DNA of 64,000 nucleotides from Microbacterium testaceum StLB037. GTDB taxonomy: Bacteria > Actinomycetota > Actinomycetes > Actinomycetales > Microbacteriaceae. Location: the NCBI RefSeq assembly GCF_008763945.1, contig NZ_VTQH01000001.1:643441-707440 (forward strand). The letters run 5' to 3'. Positions 1 to 8,602 of this stretch are shown one piece after another. The notes under the pieces are model-generated. The model worked only from the letters and a program-made list of their open reading frames with translations. It had not been told where the DNA came from and ran no database searches. Position 1 is the first letter of the stretch; the number at the start of each line of letters is the position of its first letter. The translations under genes and the position numbers were made by a program.

Positions 1-1278
1 ACCCCCGACGTCGCGGGCAACGCCCTCGGGTTCTCGCAGGTCGCCGCGGTCACCGCCCTCACCGCGGGCGTCATGACGATGCTCTTCGGCCTGGTCACGC
101 GCCTGCCGTTCGCCTTCGCCGCAGGCCTGGGCATCAACTCGTTCCTCGCGGTCGGCATCGTGGGTCAGGTCACCTGGCCCGAGGCGATGGGGCTCGTGGT
201 GATCAACGGCCTCATCATCGTGCTGCTCGCGGTCACGGGCCTGCGCCGAATGATCTTCGAGGCCGTGCCCCTCGCGCTCAAGACGGCGATCACGGTCGGC
301 ATCGGTCTGTTCATCGCGTTCATCGGCTTCGTCGACAGCGGCCTGGTCACCTCGACCGGGCTCAGCTCGCCTCCGGTCGGCCTCGGCGTGGGCGGCTCGA
401 TCACCACGATCCCCACCGCCCTGTTCGTGCTGACCCTGGTCATCACCGCCGTGCTGCTCGTGCGTAAGGTCAAGGCCGCGCTGCTGATCGGTCTGCTCTC
501 GGGCACCGTCATCGCGGTGATCGTCCAAGCCGTCACGGGCCTCGGCGCCAAGGCCGACGGCAACCCCGGCGGCTGGGGCCTGAGCGTTCCCACCCTCCCC
601 GCGCAGTGGGTGAGCCTTCCCGACCTGTCACTCGTCGGGCAGGTCGACCTGGTCGGATCCTTCGGCCGAATCGGCGTGCTCGCGGCGCTCATGCTCGTCT
701 TCACGCTCGTGTTCACGAACTTCTTCGACGCCATGGGCACCATGACCGGCCTCTCCCGCGAAGCGGGCCTCGCCGCCCCCGACGGCACCTTCCCGCGTCT
801 GCGCTCGGCGCTGGTGATCGAGGGAATCGGCGCCGTGGCGGGTGGAGCGACCTCGTCGTCGTCGAACACCGTCTTCATCGAGTCGGGCTCGGGCATCGGC
901 GAGGGGGCCCGCACGGGCCTTGCGAACGTCGTCACCGGCGGTCTGTTCCTGCTCGCGATGTTCTTCACCCCGCTGACGAGCATCGTCCCCACCGAGATCG
1001 CCGCCGCGGCCCTGGTCATCGTCGGCGCGCTGATGATGGCGCAGATCCGCCACGTCGACCTCAGCGACATGTCGGTGCTCATCCCGGTGTTCCTCACCGT
1101 CACCGTGATGCCCCTGACCTACTCCATCGCCAACGGTATCGGCGCGGGCTTCGTCAGCTGGGTGCTCATCCAGGCCCTGTCCGGTCGCGCACGCCGCGTC
1201 AGCCCGCTGCTGTGGATCGTCGCCGCCGGCTTCGTGGTCTTCTTCGCCCGCGGTCCGGTCGAGGCGCTGCTCGGCTGA
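1..1278 (+). CDS. NCS2/AzgA-type nucleobase:cation symporter, 5' truncated by window edge
   Basis: Membrane permease for purines or a related nucleobase, driven by a cation gradient (family knowledge). The frame is open from base 1, so the N-terminus lies outside; 425 residues are visible. It is almost wholly hydrophobic, with about ten membrane segments. Family motifs seen are TNFFDAMGTMTG at about residue 239 and, some 45 residues later, SSSSNTVFIESGSGIGEG followed by RTGL, the conserved AzgA-type substrate and ion region. Downstream is a perfect palindromic terminator and the convergent sucD. The exact substrate (adenine, guanine, hypoxanthine, xanthine) cannot be told from the sequence. 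Confidence 0.88.
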   Translation, partial: TPDVAGNALGFSQVAAVTALTAGVMTMLFGLVTRLPFAFAAGLGINSFLAVGIVGQVTWPEAMGLVVINGLIIVLLAVTGLRRMIFEAVPLALKTAITVGIGLFIAFIGFVDSGLVTSTGLSSPPVGLGVGGSITTIPTALFVLTLVITAVLLVRKVKAALLIGLLSGTVIAVIVQAVTGLGAKADGNPGGWGLSVPTLPAQWVSLPDLSLVGQVDLVGSFGRIGVLAALMLVFTLVFTNFFDAMGTMTGLSREAGLAAPDGTFPRLRSALVIEGIGAVAGGATSSSSNTVFIESGSGIGEGARTGLANVVTGGLFLLAMFFTPLTSIVPTEIAAAALVIVGALMMAQIRHVDLSDMSVLIPVFLTVTVMPLTYSIANGIGAGFVSWVLIQALSGRARRVSPLLWIVAAGFVVFFARGPVEALLG

Positions 1279-1293
1279 GCTCGCGAGCTTTTC

Positions 1294-1323
1294 GGGGCCC
1301 GGATGCCATGGCATCCGGGCCCC
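1294..1323. terminator. Perfect 30-nt palindrome, probable terminator with inverted GGATGCC pair
   Basis: The 30 bases are an exact palindrome; the centre reads GGATGCCATGGCATCC at 1301-1316, flanked by GGGGCCC and GGGCCCC. It begins 15 bases after the permease stop and would fold into a very strong hairpin on either strand. The following bases are only mildly pyrimidine-rich. Confidence 0.7.
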
Positions 1324-1573
1324 TCTTCCGTCGCTGCCGAGGGGCGGGCTCGCCCACGTGCGCGAGGCCCGCGCCCGGCCGACGCCACGCGCCCCGCACC
1401 CGGCCGCCGTCGCGCGCCCCGCGCCTGGCCCGCGTCGAGATCACGCAGGTTCGCCGAGATGACCCGCATTCAGCGCGAATGGCGGGTCATCTCGCGAAAG
1501 CCCCGTCATCTCGTCGTCCCACCAGCCCCGCGGCCCGCCGCCCCACACCGCACCCTGCGTTCGGACACGCGAA
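1324..1573. repeat. Intergenic spacer with a 13-bp inverted repeat
   Basis: No convincing gene in this 250-bp stretch between two palindromic terminators. It is rich in CGCGCCCCGC-type low-complexity sequence. A perfect 13-bp inverted repeat has arms CGAGATGACCCGC at 1455-1467 and GCGGGTCATCTCG at 1482-1494; a third partial copy, GTCATCTCG, follows at 1506. This is one of several intergenic places in the window where one word occurs in both orientations. Confidence 0.6.
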
Positions 1574-1603
1574 AGGGCCCGGATGCCATGGCATCCGGGC
1601 CCT
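1574..1603. terminator. Second perfect 30-nt palindrome, probable sucCD terminator
   Basis: An exact 30-base palindrome sharing the whole 24-base core of the one at 1294-1323 (GGATGCCATGGCATCC at 1581-1596); only the outermost bases differ. It lies 12 bases beyond the sucD stop codon, so it is the likely terminator of the sucC-sucD transcript and may also stop leftover rightward transcription. Confidence 0.75.
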
Positions 1604-1615
1604 GAAAGCGAAACG

Positions 1616-2530
<915 letters not shown>

Positions 2531-2537
2531 CTATCCC

Positions 2538-3701
2538 TTACGCGTTGGCCAGTTCGGCGGCCTTGTCGGCGCCCTCGTCCATACCGGCGGCGAGGGTGAC
2601 GAGCGGGTGGTTGGCGGCGGCGAGGATCTGGCGACCCTCTTCGACCTGGTTGCCGTCGAGGCGCACGACGAGCGGCTTGGTCGCGGCGTCTCCGAGGATC
2701 TCGAGGGCCTTGACGATGCCCTCGGCCACGGCGACGCACGAGGTGATGCCGCCGAAGACGTTGACGAAGACGCTCTTGACCTGCTCGTCACCGAGGATGA
2801 CGTCGAGGCCCGCGGCCATGACGGTCGCCGAGGCGCCGCCACCGATGTCGAGGAAGTTGGCGGGCTTGACGCCGTTGTGCTTCTCACCGGCGTACGCGAC
2901 GACGTCGAGGGTCGACATGACCAGACCCGCGCCGTTGCCGATGATGCCGACCTGACCGTCGAGCTTGACGTAGTTGAGGTCGTGCTGCTTGGCCTTGGCC
3001 TCGAGCGGGTCGGCGGCGTCCTTGTCTTCGAGCGCCTCGTGGTCGGGGTGACGGAAGCCGGCGTTCTCGTCGAGCGAGACCTTGCCGTCGAGGGCGATGA
3101 TGTCGCCGTCCTCGCTCTGGATGAGGGGGTTCACCTCGACGAGCGTGGCGTCCTCGCCCTTGTAGACGTTGAAGAGCTTGACGAAGACGTCGGCCACCTT
3201 GGGGGCCAGCTCGTCGTCGAACTTCGCGGCCTTGGCGATCTCGAGGGCCTTCTCGGGCGTGATGCCCTCGATCGGGTCGACCTCGATGCGCGCGAGCGCC
3301 TCGGGACGCTCGACGGCGAGCTCTTCGATCTCCATGCCGCCCTCGACGCTCGAGAGGGAGAGATAGGACCGGTTGGCGCGGTCGAGCAGCACCGAGAAGT
3401 AGAACTCCTTGGCGATGCGGGCGCCGGCGGCGACCATGACGCGCTTGACGACGTGACCCTTGATGTCGAGGCCGAGGATGGCCTGGGCCGCCTCGAACGC
3501 CTCGTCGGGGTTCTTCGCGACCTTCACGCCGCCGGCCTTGCCGCGGCCTCCGGTCTTGACCTGAGCCTTGACGACGACGACACCGCCGAGCTTCTCCGCG
3601 GCCGCCTTCGCCTCCTCAGGGGTGTCGGCGATGATGCCGGCGAGTACCGGCACCTCGTACTTTTCGAACAGGTCACGTGCCTGGTACTCGTAGAGATCCA
3701 C
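2538..3701 (-). CDS. sucC: Succinyl-CoA synthetase beta subunit
   Basis: ATP-grasp subunit that binds nucleotide and joins SucD in the TCA-cycle enzyme. I place the start at a GTG (complement of 3699-3701) giving [20 protein letters not shown], the conserved N-terminus, with AGGA about 8 bases upstream; a longer in-frame start would add 38 non-conserved residues. The product is 387 residues, normal for the family. Visible motifs are [16 protein letters not shown] (nucleotide loop) and [18 protein letters not shown] near the C-terminus. First gene of the sucC-sucD operon. An 18-bp palindrome lies 43 bases upstream of the start. Confidence 0.97.
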   Translation of the reverse strand: MDLYEYQARDLFEKYEVPVLAGIIADTPEEAKAAAEKLGGVVVVKAQVKTGGRGKAGGVKVAKNPDEAFEAAQAILGLDIKGHVVKRVMVAAGARIAKEFYFSVLLDRANRSYLSLSSVEGGMEIEELAVERPEALARIEVDPIEGITPEKALEIAKAAKFDDELAPKVADVFVKLFNVYKGEDATLVEVNPLIQSEDGDIIALDGKVSLDENAGFRHPDHEALEDKDAADPLEAKAKQHDLNYVKLDGQVGIIGNGAGLVMSTLDVVAYAGEKHNGVKPANFLDIGGGASATVMAAGLDVILGDEQVKSVFVNVFGGITSCVAVAEGIVKALEILGDAATKPLVVRLDGNQVEEGRQILAAANHPLVTLAAGMDEGADKAAELANA

Positions 3702-3744
3702 GGACAATCCTTCGCTGGGCGATCGGTGGTGGGAGGCGGCGAAC

Positions 3745-3762
3745 TCTCTCGATATCGAGAGA
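3745..3762. promoter_or_regulatory. 18-bp perfect palindrome upstream of sucCD, likely operator
   Basis: The sequence TCTCTCGATATCGAGAGA is exactly self-complementary and lies 43 bases upstream of the sucC start, between sucC and the neighbouring MarR gene's 3' end. Its size and symmetry fit a dimeric MarR- or GntR-type binding site. Which regulator uses it is unknown. Confidence 0.5.
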
Positions 3763-3867
3763 TCTTCGCCAGTGGACCACCCTACTAGACGGGGATGAAT
3801 CACTCCGACGTTCACCCCTTCGATGGGAGGGAGTTCCCGGATGCCGGGACCCCGACCGCCCTGTCCG

Positions 3868-4317
3868 TCAGAGGTCCAGCGCGGGGTCGATCTCCGCTTC
3901 GAGGCGACTCGTGATCAGTTCCGCAGCGCGAGCCAACGCCTGTTGCTCCTCGACGTCGAGCGAATCGAGCAGCGCGGAGACGGCATCCATTCGCCGCTCC
4001 AGAGCGTCCATCACCAGCTGGCGACCGGGCGTCGTCAAGGTGATCTCGCTCTCTCGGCGGTTCTGGGCACTCGTGGCACGGGTGAGCAGACCCTTCGTCA
4101 CAAGACGCTCGATCATGCGCGTGACCGTGGGTGCCGACACGTCCATCGCCTCCGCAATGTCGACCTGTCGCACACGCTCGACGCGATGGACGAGAGCGAG
4201 CACGCGCCACTGCGGCAGCGTCACGGTTTCGAGCGTCGGTCCGAGCGAACGCAGGGTGAGTCCCAGCATCGCCCGCGTTCCCCGGGCAACGGAGGCGGCG
4301 GCATCGGGGTACTGCAC
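3868..4317 (-). CDS. MarR-family transcriptional regulator, divergent from rhodopsin
   Basis: Winged-helix regulator of 149 residues, the usual MarR size. The start is GTG (complement of 4315-4317), chosen because AGGAGG stands 5 bases upstream; longer starts would overlap the rhodopsin gene. The HTH reads [20 protein letters not shown] followed by [12 protein letters not shown] and the wing [13 protein letters not shown]. It is transcribed away from the rhodopsin gene, and the intergene holds GCAAC/GTTGC inverted repeats. This suggests it controls the rhodopsin gene, itself, or both. Ligand unknown. Confidence 0.9.
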   Translation of the reverse strand: MQYPDAAASVARGTRAMLGLTLRSLGPTLETVTLPQWRVLALVHRVERVRQVDIAEAMDVSAPTVTRMIERLVTKGLLTRATSAQNRRESEITLTTPGRQLVMDALERRMDAVSALLDSLDVEEQQALARAAELITSRLEAEIDPALDL

Positions 4318-4364
4318 AGAATCCTCCTCGGCGCCAGGGGCGGAATGCACCGACCCTACCTCGC

Positions 4365-4399
4365 TATAAATCGGGAGCAACAGTTGCCCTTCTGCAACT
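4365..4399 (+). promoter_or_regulatory. Rhodopsin promoter -10 (TATAAA) and overlapping MarR-like inverted repeats
   Basis: TATAAA at 4365-4370 is a good -10 candidate for the rhodopsin gene (ATG at 4417); no clear -35 is seen. Just after it, GCAACAGTTGC (4377-4387) is palindromic, and AGTTGC-N6-GCAACT (4382-4399) is a second, overlapping perfect dyad. The three GCAAC/GTTGC half-sites would cover the transcription start, which fits repression by the divergent MarR protein. Function is inference. Confidence 0.5.
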
Positions 4400-4416
4400 T
4401 TCGAAATCGAGGAACT

Positions 4417-5298
4417 ATGAACACCAATGCTCTGTGGGACGTCACGCTTACCGACGGTCAGCATTCACTCGTCTTCTACGCGCTTTCCGTCGCCGGGCTC
4501 GCCCTCTTCGCCTTCGCCCTGCGGTCATTCACGACGCAGCACGAGGTGTCGGTGCGTTACCGACCGGCGATCATCGCGGGCATGTGCGTGGCCGCCGTCG
4601 CCTTCCTTTCGTACGTCGTCCTCGTGCTGAAGTTCGACGCTGGGTACACGCAGACGAGTGAGGGATGGGTCGCCACCTCGAATGCGGTTCTGAGCTGGGC
4701 GCCGCGCTACTTCGACTGGACCGTCACCGTCCCCCTGCTCGTCACCGAGTTGATCGCTGTCTCGACGCTCGTCGGCTCCACCGCTTCGCGATACCGGACC
4801 ATCGGCGTCTCCCTCGCCGTGGGCATGATCGTGACGGGCTTCATCGGCGGAGTCGCGATCGATGACGGCACGAATCTCGGTGCCCTGTGGATCTGGGGCA
4901 CGCTCAGCGCCCTGTGCATGGTGGGGCTGTACGTGATGTTCATCTTCATGATGATGCGTGCCCGTCGAGACATGGCCGGGTCCTCAGCCCTTCCGACCTT
5001 CAACCTCACCATCGCGCTGCTCTGCGTGATCTGGTTCGCGTACCCCATCGTGTTCGCGTTGCAGGGGTTCACCGTCACCTCCGGAAGCTACGTGACGGCG
5101 CAGGTGCTGCTGAGCGTGGCAGACATCATCGCCAAGATCGGCTTCGGCGCCCTGATCCACAAGATCGCAAAGCAGCGCACAGCCGAGGACATCGCCGCGG
5201 GCATCGACACCGGTCACACAGGTCCGATCTGGATGAACGGCGAGCAGGTCGCGGGCCCCCGCGCCGGACGCCAGAACCCGCGCACCGGTCGGCGCTGA
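4417..5298 (+). CDS. Microbial (type 1) rhodopsin, predicted outward proton pump
   Basis: Seven-helix retinal protein, 293 residues from ATG 4417 (AGGA close upstream). Helix C carries RYFDWTVTVPLLVTE: acceptor Asp100, Thr104 and donor Glu111, the DTE spacing of proteorhodopsin-type proton pumps. Helix G carries ADIIAKIGFG with Schiff-base Lys240 and counterion Asp236. Leu108 is at the tuning position that gives green absorption in proteorhodopsin. The helix E segment LWIWGTLSA has a glycine that in xanthorhodopsin-like pumps leaves room for a carotenoid antenna (weak inference). A 40-residue hydrophilic tail ends the protein. No retinal or carotenoid gene is in the window. Confidence 0.93.
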   Translation: MNTNALWDVTLTDGQHSLVFYALSVAGLALFAFALRSFTTQHEVSVRYRPAIIAGMCVAAVAFLSYVVLVLKFDAGYTQTSEGWVATSNAVLSWAPRYFDWTVTVPLLVTELIAVSTLVGSTASRYRTIGVSLAVGMIVTGFIGGVAIDDGTNLGALWIWGTLSALCMVGLYVMFIFMMMRARRDMAGSSALPTFNLTIALLCVIWFAYPIVFALQGFTVTSGSYVTAQVLLSVADIIAKIGFGALIHKIAKQRTAEDIAAGIDTGHTGPIWMNGEQVAGPRAGRQNPRTGRR

Positions 5299-5485
5299 TC
5301 CGCGGCCTGGGGATCGGCTGCTCCCCCGGCTTCAGCCCGGCGTCGCGCAGGCCCGCCGCGAAAGTCGCCTCCATCCGCTCCAACCACCCCGGCCGGTCCG
5401 CTGCCTCCAGGTCCGACAGACGCACATCGCTCAGCCCCCGTCGATGCTGGCGCTGGTCGGAGGGGGCATGGGCATCACCCTCACG
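5299..5485. other. Intergenic, possible gene remnant on the minus strand
   Basis: No intact gene. On the minus strand an open frame from 5425 running back into the rhodopsin 3' end has a fairly protein-like first 50 residues (RLSDLEAADRPGWLERMEA and on) and then degenerates into a shadow of the rhodopsin gene. It could be the remnant of a lost gene, but I cannot name it. Confidence 0.25.
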
Positions 5486-6070
5486 TCATTTCTCGTCGTA
5501 GCGACAGGTGACCGTACCCGTGCCCGAGCTCTCTTCGACGACGACCTTCTCGTTCCAGAGGATCTGGCAGCTGACGCTCTGATCCGCCGCGTCGGCGGGC
5601 GCGGTGATTGTGATCTCCGCCCATGAACCCGAGGTGTTGAATTGAGCACGCCCCTCGGGGCCCCACTGAAGCGTTCGCTGCTCGGTGGCGTTCGCGAAGG
5701 TGACCGTGTTGTCCTCGGGACCCGTGCCCCTCAACTCGACGCTCGCAACGCCGAGACCGGCGATTGTCACAGCGAAGACGACGATCAGGACCACGTCCAC
5801 GATCAGAGCGGCCAGCGTCGAGACCAGGGCCGCGCGTCCTCGCGCCTTCTGCCCCGGCTGTCGACGTGCACGTACCGCGAGCACGATGCCCGATACGGCG
5901 AGCACCAGCGCGATCGCAGGCAGCACGACCAGTCCCGGGCGGGCGAGGTAGGGCACCACCAGCAATCCGGCGACGATGGCGGCCGCAATGCCGACGATGA
6001 GAGCCGCAACAGTCTGACGCCGGCCCGTCGACCGAACACCGGAGACCCGTGTCGCGGCCTCGTTCGACAT
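5486..6070 (-). CDS. Membrane protein of unknown function with C-terminal extracytoplasmic domain
   Basis: The 194-residue product has three hydrophobic segments (about residues 22-42, 48-67 and 86-108), with a basic loop RARRQPGQKARGR after the second. This resembles the DUF4190-like membrane module followed by a small MmpS-like beta domain in other actinobacteria. The C-terminal half has two cysteines (SVSCQI and VTCRY) that could form a disulphide outside the cell. GGAGG precedes the ATG at 6070. No functional partner is apparent; the next gene to the right is divergent. Confidence 0.6.
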   Translation of the reverse strand: MSNEAATRVSGVRSTGRRQTVAALIVGIAAAIVAGLLVVPYLARPGLVVLPAIALVLAVSGIVLAVRARRQPGQKARGRAALVSTLAALIVDVVLIVVFAVTIAGLGVASVELRGTGPEDNTVTFANATEQRTLQWGPEGRAQFNTSGSWAEITITAPADAADQSVSCQILWNEKVVVEESSGTGTVTCRYDEK

Positions 6071-6198
6071 GGTGACCTCCGTGAATGTCGGGGACGGGTT
6101 ACGTCATGACGACGCCTCGATATCCGCGAGGCATGTGCCTACTCTAATAAGGGGCGCAATTTCACGTCCTTCGATCAACCGAGCCAGCGGGGGATGTA

Positions 6199-7512
6199 AT
6201 GGCTGACTACGGCGATTTGACGACCATCATCGGGCAGATGAAACGTGCCGCCATCGACTGCTGGATGGCGGATCAGGATTTCTTCCCCACGTGGGGGTAC
6301 GAAGAGACCTACACGAAATGGCATTTCGCCCCCTACCAGTATTTCCGCCCTGCCGCGGACGGTTCTGGCGGCGGCGACGGGGTGGGCTACGACGTCTCGT
6401 GCGCTGACGCGTTCGACGGCATCCGCTCCTCCATCGACAGCGTCGTCTCGAAGTGGCACGGCCTGCCCGACGGTGCGGAGGCGAGGGCGTATGCCGACGC
6501 GGGACGTATCACCGCCTCGCTCCTCGGCAGCAACGGTGCGGGGTCCTCCGTGCAGAACAGCGGGAGCATCTCGACGTCGTCGGGCACCATTCAGGACGTC
6601 GTCGTCGGGAATATGGAGGGAGCGTTCCGACGACCGTTCCTGAGCAAGTACTTCACGGCATTCTCGAGCGTTCAGAACGGCTTGGGGCAGGCTGCGGTCA
6701 TCCTTGCGGCTAACTACGCCGCCCAGCAGGCGATGTGGGGCGCAGTGAAAGCCGATGTCGCGACGATCTGCGACAACGCTCGCCTCGCCTGGGAGAAGCA
6801 GGCGGCAGAAGAATCGGCCGCGAACACGACATTTCAGCTACAAGTCGTGGGCGCCGTCGTCACGGCCGTGGCTGCGGTCGTGACCGCACCGGCCGGACTG
6901 ACCGGCGCGGTGGCGGGTTTGAGCGCGACATCGGCAGGCATCAGCATGGCTCTGTCCGAGGTCGCCAGAGACGGCATCGACATCGGCGGCGAGTCTTACG
7001 AGGACATTCTCGCCTCGCTCAGCGACGCGCTGGACAAACTGAACACCACGATCACCGCGCAGGAGAAGATCCTCAACGATGCGATGCAAGAGGCCATCGC
7101 GGCGATGACCTCGGACGCCCAGAACTACAACCTCGACGCATTCCAGCTCGGGGAGTACCCGCTCGGCGACGGATCGATGCGGATGGATGCGACGGACGCC
7201 GGCATCGTGTCGGACAACATGCGCTTGGTGCACGAGGAACTCGCCGAAGCGGCGTCGGCCATCGGGACGGGACCGGCGTCGAGCCCGACGCCCCGCAGCG
7301 CCGGGATCGGCGTCGCCCCCACCGGGACCCACGCGGCAGCCAGTCAGTTGCACGGCATCACGTCGAACTACCTGCAGGACACCCGTGACGAGTACGAGAG
7401 AGGGCACCGGCTCTTCGACGCCACCGTCGCCGACTTCTTCGCCACCGACGCGGCGGCACGCCAGACGGTGCAGCAGTTGCTCGCCGACGAAGCACTGACA
7501 GGACAGTCTTGA
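6199..7512 (+). CDS. Unknown protein with central hydrophobic stretch, type VII substrate-like
   Basis: The 437-residue product is not recognised. It has a mainly helical N-terminus, a Ser/Gly-rich linker near 115-130, a strongly hydrophobic Ala/Val/Gly stretch near 210-250 (VVGAVVTAVAAVVTAPAGL), then a helical region (SDALDKLNTTITAQEKILND) and a helical C-terminus. No signal peptide. The overall form, long helices around a hydrophobic hairpin, recalls LXG/WXG-type secreted proteins, but no canonical motif fixes that. It overlaps the next gene by one base (TGATG), so the pair is translationally coupled. It could be an effector with its partner. Confidence 0.45.
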   Translation: MADYGDLTTIIGQMKRAAIDCWMADQDFFPTWGYEETYTKWHFAPYQYFRPAADGSGGGDGVGYDVSCADAFDGIRSSIDSVVSKWHGLPDGAEARAYADAGRITASLLGSNGAGSSVQNSGSISTSSGTIQDVVVGNMEGAFRRPFLSKYFTAFSSVQNGLGQAAVILAANYAAQQAMWGAVKADVATICDNARLAWEKQAAEESAANTTFQLQVVGAVVTAVAAVVTAPAGLTGAVAGLSATSAGISMALSEVARDGIDIGGESYEDILASLSDALDKLNTTITAQEKILNDAMQEAIAAMTSDAQNYNLDAFQLGEYPLGDGSMRMDATDAGIVSDNMRLVHEELAEAASAIGTGPASSPTPRSAGIGVAPTGTHAAASQLHGITSNYLQDTRDEYERGHRLFDATVADFFATDAAARQTVQQLLADEALTGQS

Positions 7513-7997
7513 TGAGCGATCTTACGAGCAGGGTCTTGGGGCCGATCGATCTCGACGGCGGCCCCGGTGGCGGGGCGATGGAGTGCGATGTGCCCTTCGG
7601 ATCTCGCCTCGTCCCGACCCGTCTCGAGATCGATTACCCGGGTCGCCTCAGCCAGAAGATGATCGAGGACCTCGACATCGTGTTGGAGCACCTCGACATT
7701 CCCGACCGCCTGGCGCGCGAGGCCATCGCCCGTGCGGTGCTGCGCGACGGCACCGCGCCGCACAGCCTCTTCACCTCTTGGGCGGGCCGGACCGCCGTCG
7801 GCACCGAAGACGTGGACTCTTTCGTCGCCGCTCTGCGACCGATGCACATGCTCATCACCCCTGACGGCGGCCGGGTGAATCGCGATCGCGTCGTCCTACG
7901 CTACGGGCTCGACGGGGCGACGGACGAGGTGACGGTGCGCCTTCCCTCTTCCCCCACCGGTCCTGAGATCGATCGAACGCTCCGCCGCGCCGGCTGA
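7512..7997 (+). CDS. Unknown small protein coupled to the upstream gene
   Basis: A 161-residue soluble protein starting at ATG 7512, whose A is the last base of the upstream stop. The sequence is a mixed alpha/beta type with a helical middle (RLSQKMIEDLDIVLEHLDI) and a C-terminal beta-like part (RVVLRYGLDGATDEVTVRL). No cysteines and no membrane segment. Tight coupling to the upstream 437-residue protein suggests a chaperone, inhibitor or immunity protein for it; that is inference only. It ends 2 bp before the convergent response regulator. Confidence 0.45.
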   Translation: MSDLTSRVLGPIDLDGGPGGGAMECDVPFGSRLVPTRLEIDYPGRLSQKMIEDLDIVLEHLDIPDRLAREAIARAVLRDGTAPHSLFTSWAGRTAVGTEDVDSFVAALRPMHMLITPDGGRVNRDRVVLRYGLDGATDEVTVRLPSSPTGPEIDRTLRRAG

Positions 7998-7999
7998 CC

Positions 8000-8602
8000 T
8001 CAGATCCATCCCCTCTCCCGCGCGTGAATCGTCGCCTGCTGGCGACTCGCGAGCCCCAGCTTGCCCAGGACCGACGACACGTGGTTCCGCACCGTCCCCG
8101 CCGACAGGTGCAGCGACGCCGCGATCTCCGCCACCGTCTGCCCCCTCGCCCCCGCGCGCAGCACGTCGAGCTCGCGGTCGGTGAGCGGACTCCGCTCGTC
8201 GCTCAGCGCGTCTGCCGCGACCTCGGGGTCGACATACCTCCGCCCCGCCGCGACCTCGCGGATCACCGCCGCCACGTCATCCGCGGGCCTCGATTTGGGA
8301 AGGAACCCGCTGACCCCGGCGCCCAGCGCGCGCCGCAGCACTCCGGGCCGCGCGTGCCGCGTGACGATCACACAGCGAGACGGCACGCTCCGCAGGATCT
8401 TCGCGGCCGTGTCGACGCCGTCGAGCCCGGGCATCTCGAGATCCAGCAGGCACACGTCGGGCGTCAGCCGCTGCGCCTCGGCCACGGCGCTCTCTCCGTC
8501 GCGGCATTCGGCCACCACCTCCAGGTCATCCTCCAGCCGCAGCAGGGCGGCGAGCGCCGTGCGGATCATGTCCTCGTCGTCGGCGATGAGTACGCGGATC
8601 AC
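8000..8602 (-). CDS. NarL/LuxR-family response regulator
   Basis: Two-component DNA-binding regulator of 200 residues. The receiver domain has the acidic pair in IADDED, phosphoacceptor Asp54 in CLLDLEMPGLDG, and the conserved lysine in GFLPKS. The C-terminal LuxR-type HTH reads PLTDRELDVLRAGARGQTV and then EIAASLHLSAGTVRNHVSSV. The GTG start (complement of 8600-8602) overlaps the kinase stop as GTGA, so the kinase and regulator are coupled. The target is unknown. Confidence 0.93.
   Translation of the reverse strand: MIRVLIADDEDMIRTALAALLRLEDDLEVVAECRDGESAVAEAQRLTPDVCLLDLEMPGLDGVDTAAKILRSVPSRCVIVTRHARPGVLRRALGAGVSGFLPKSRPADDVAAVIREVAAGRRYVDPEVAADALSDERSPLTDRELDVLRAGARGQTVAEIAASLHLSAGTVRNHVSSVLGKLGLASRQQATIHARERGWI

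Noticed and set aside
5126..5425. Minus-strand gene overlapping the rhodopsin 3' end
   Set aside because: Only the first ~50 residues look protein-like; the remainder is an antisense shadow of the rhodopsin gene. Listed only as a possible remnant.
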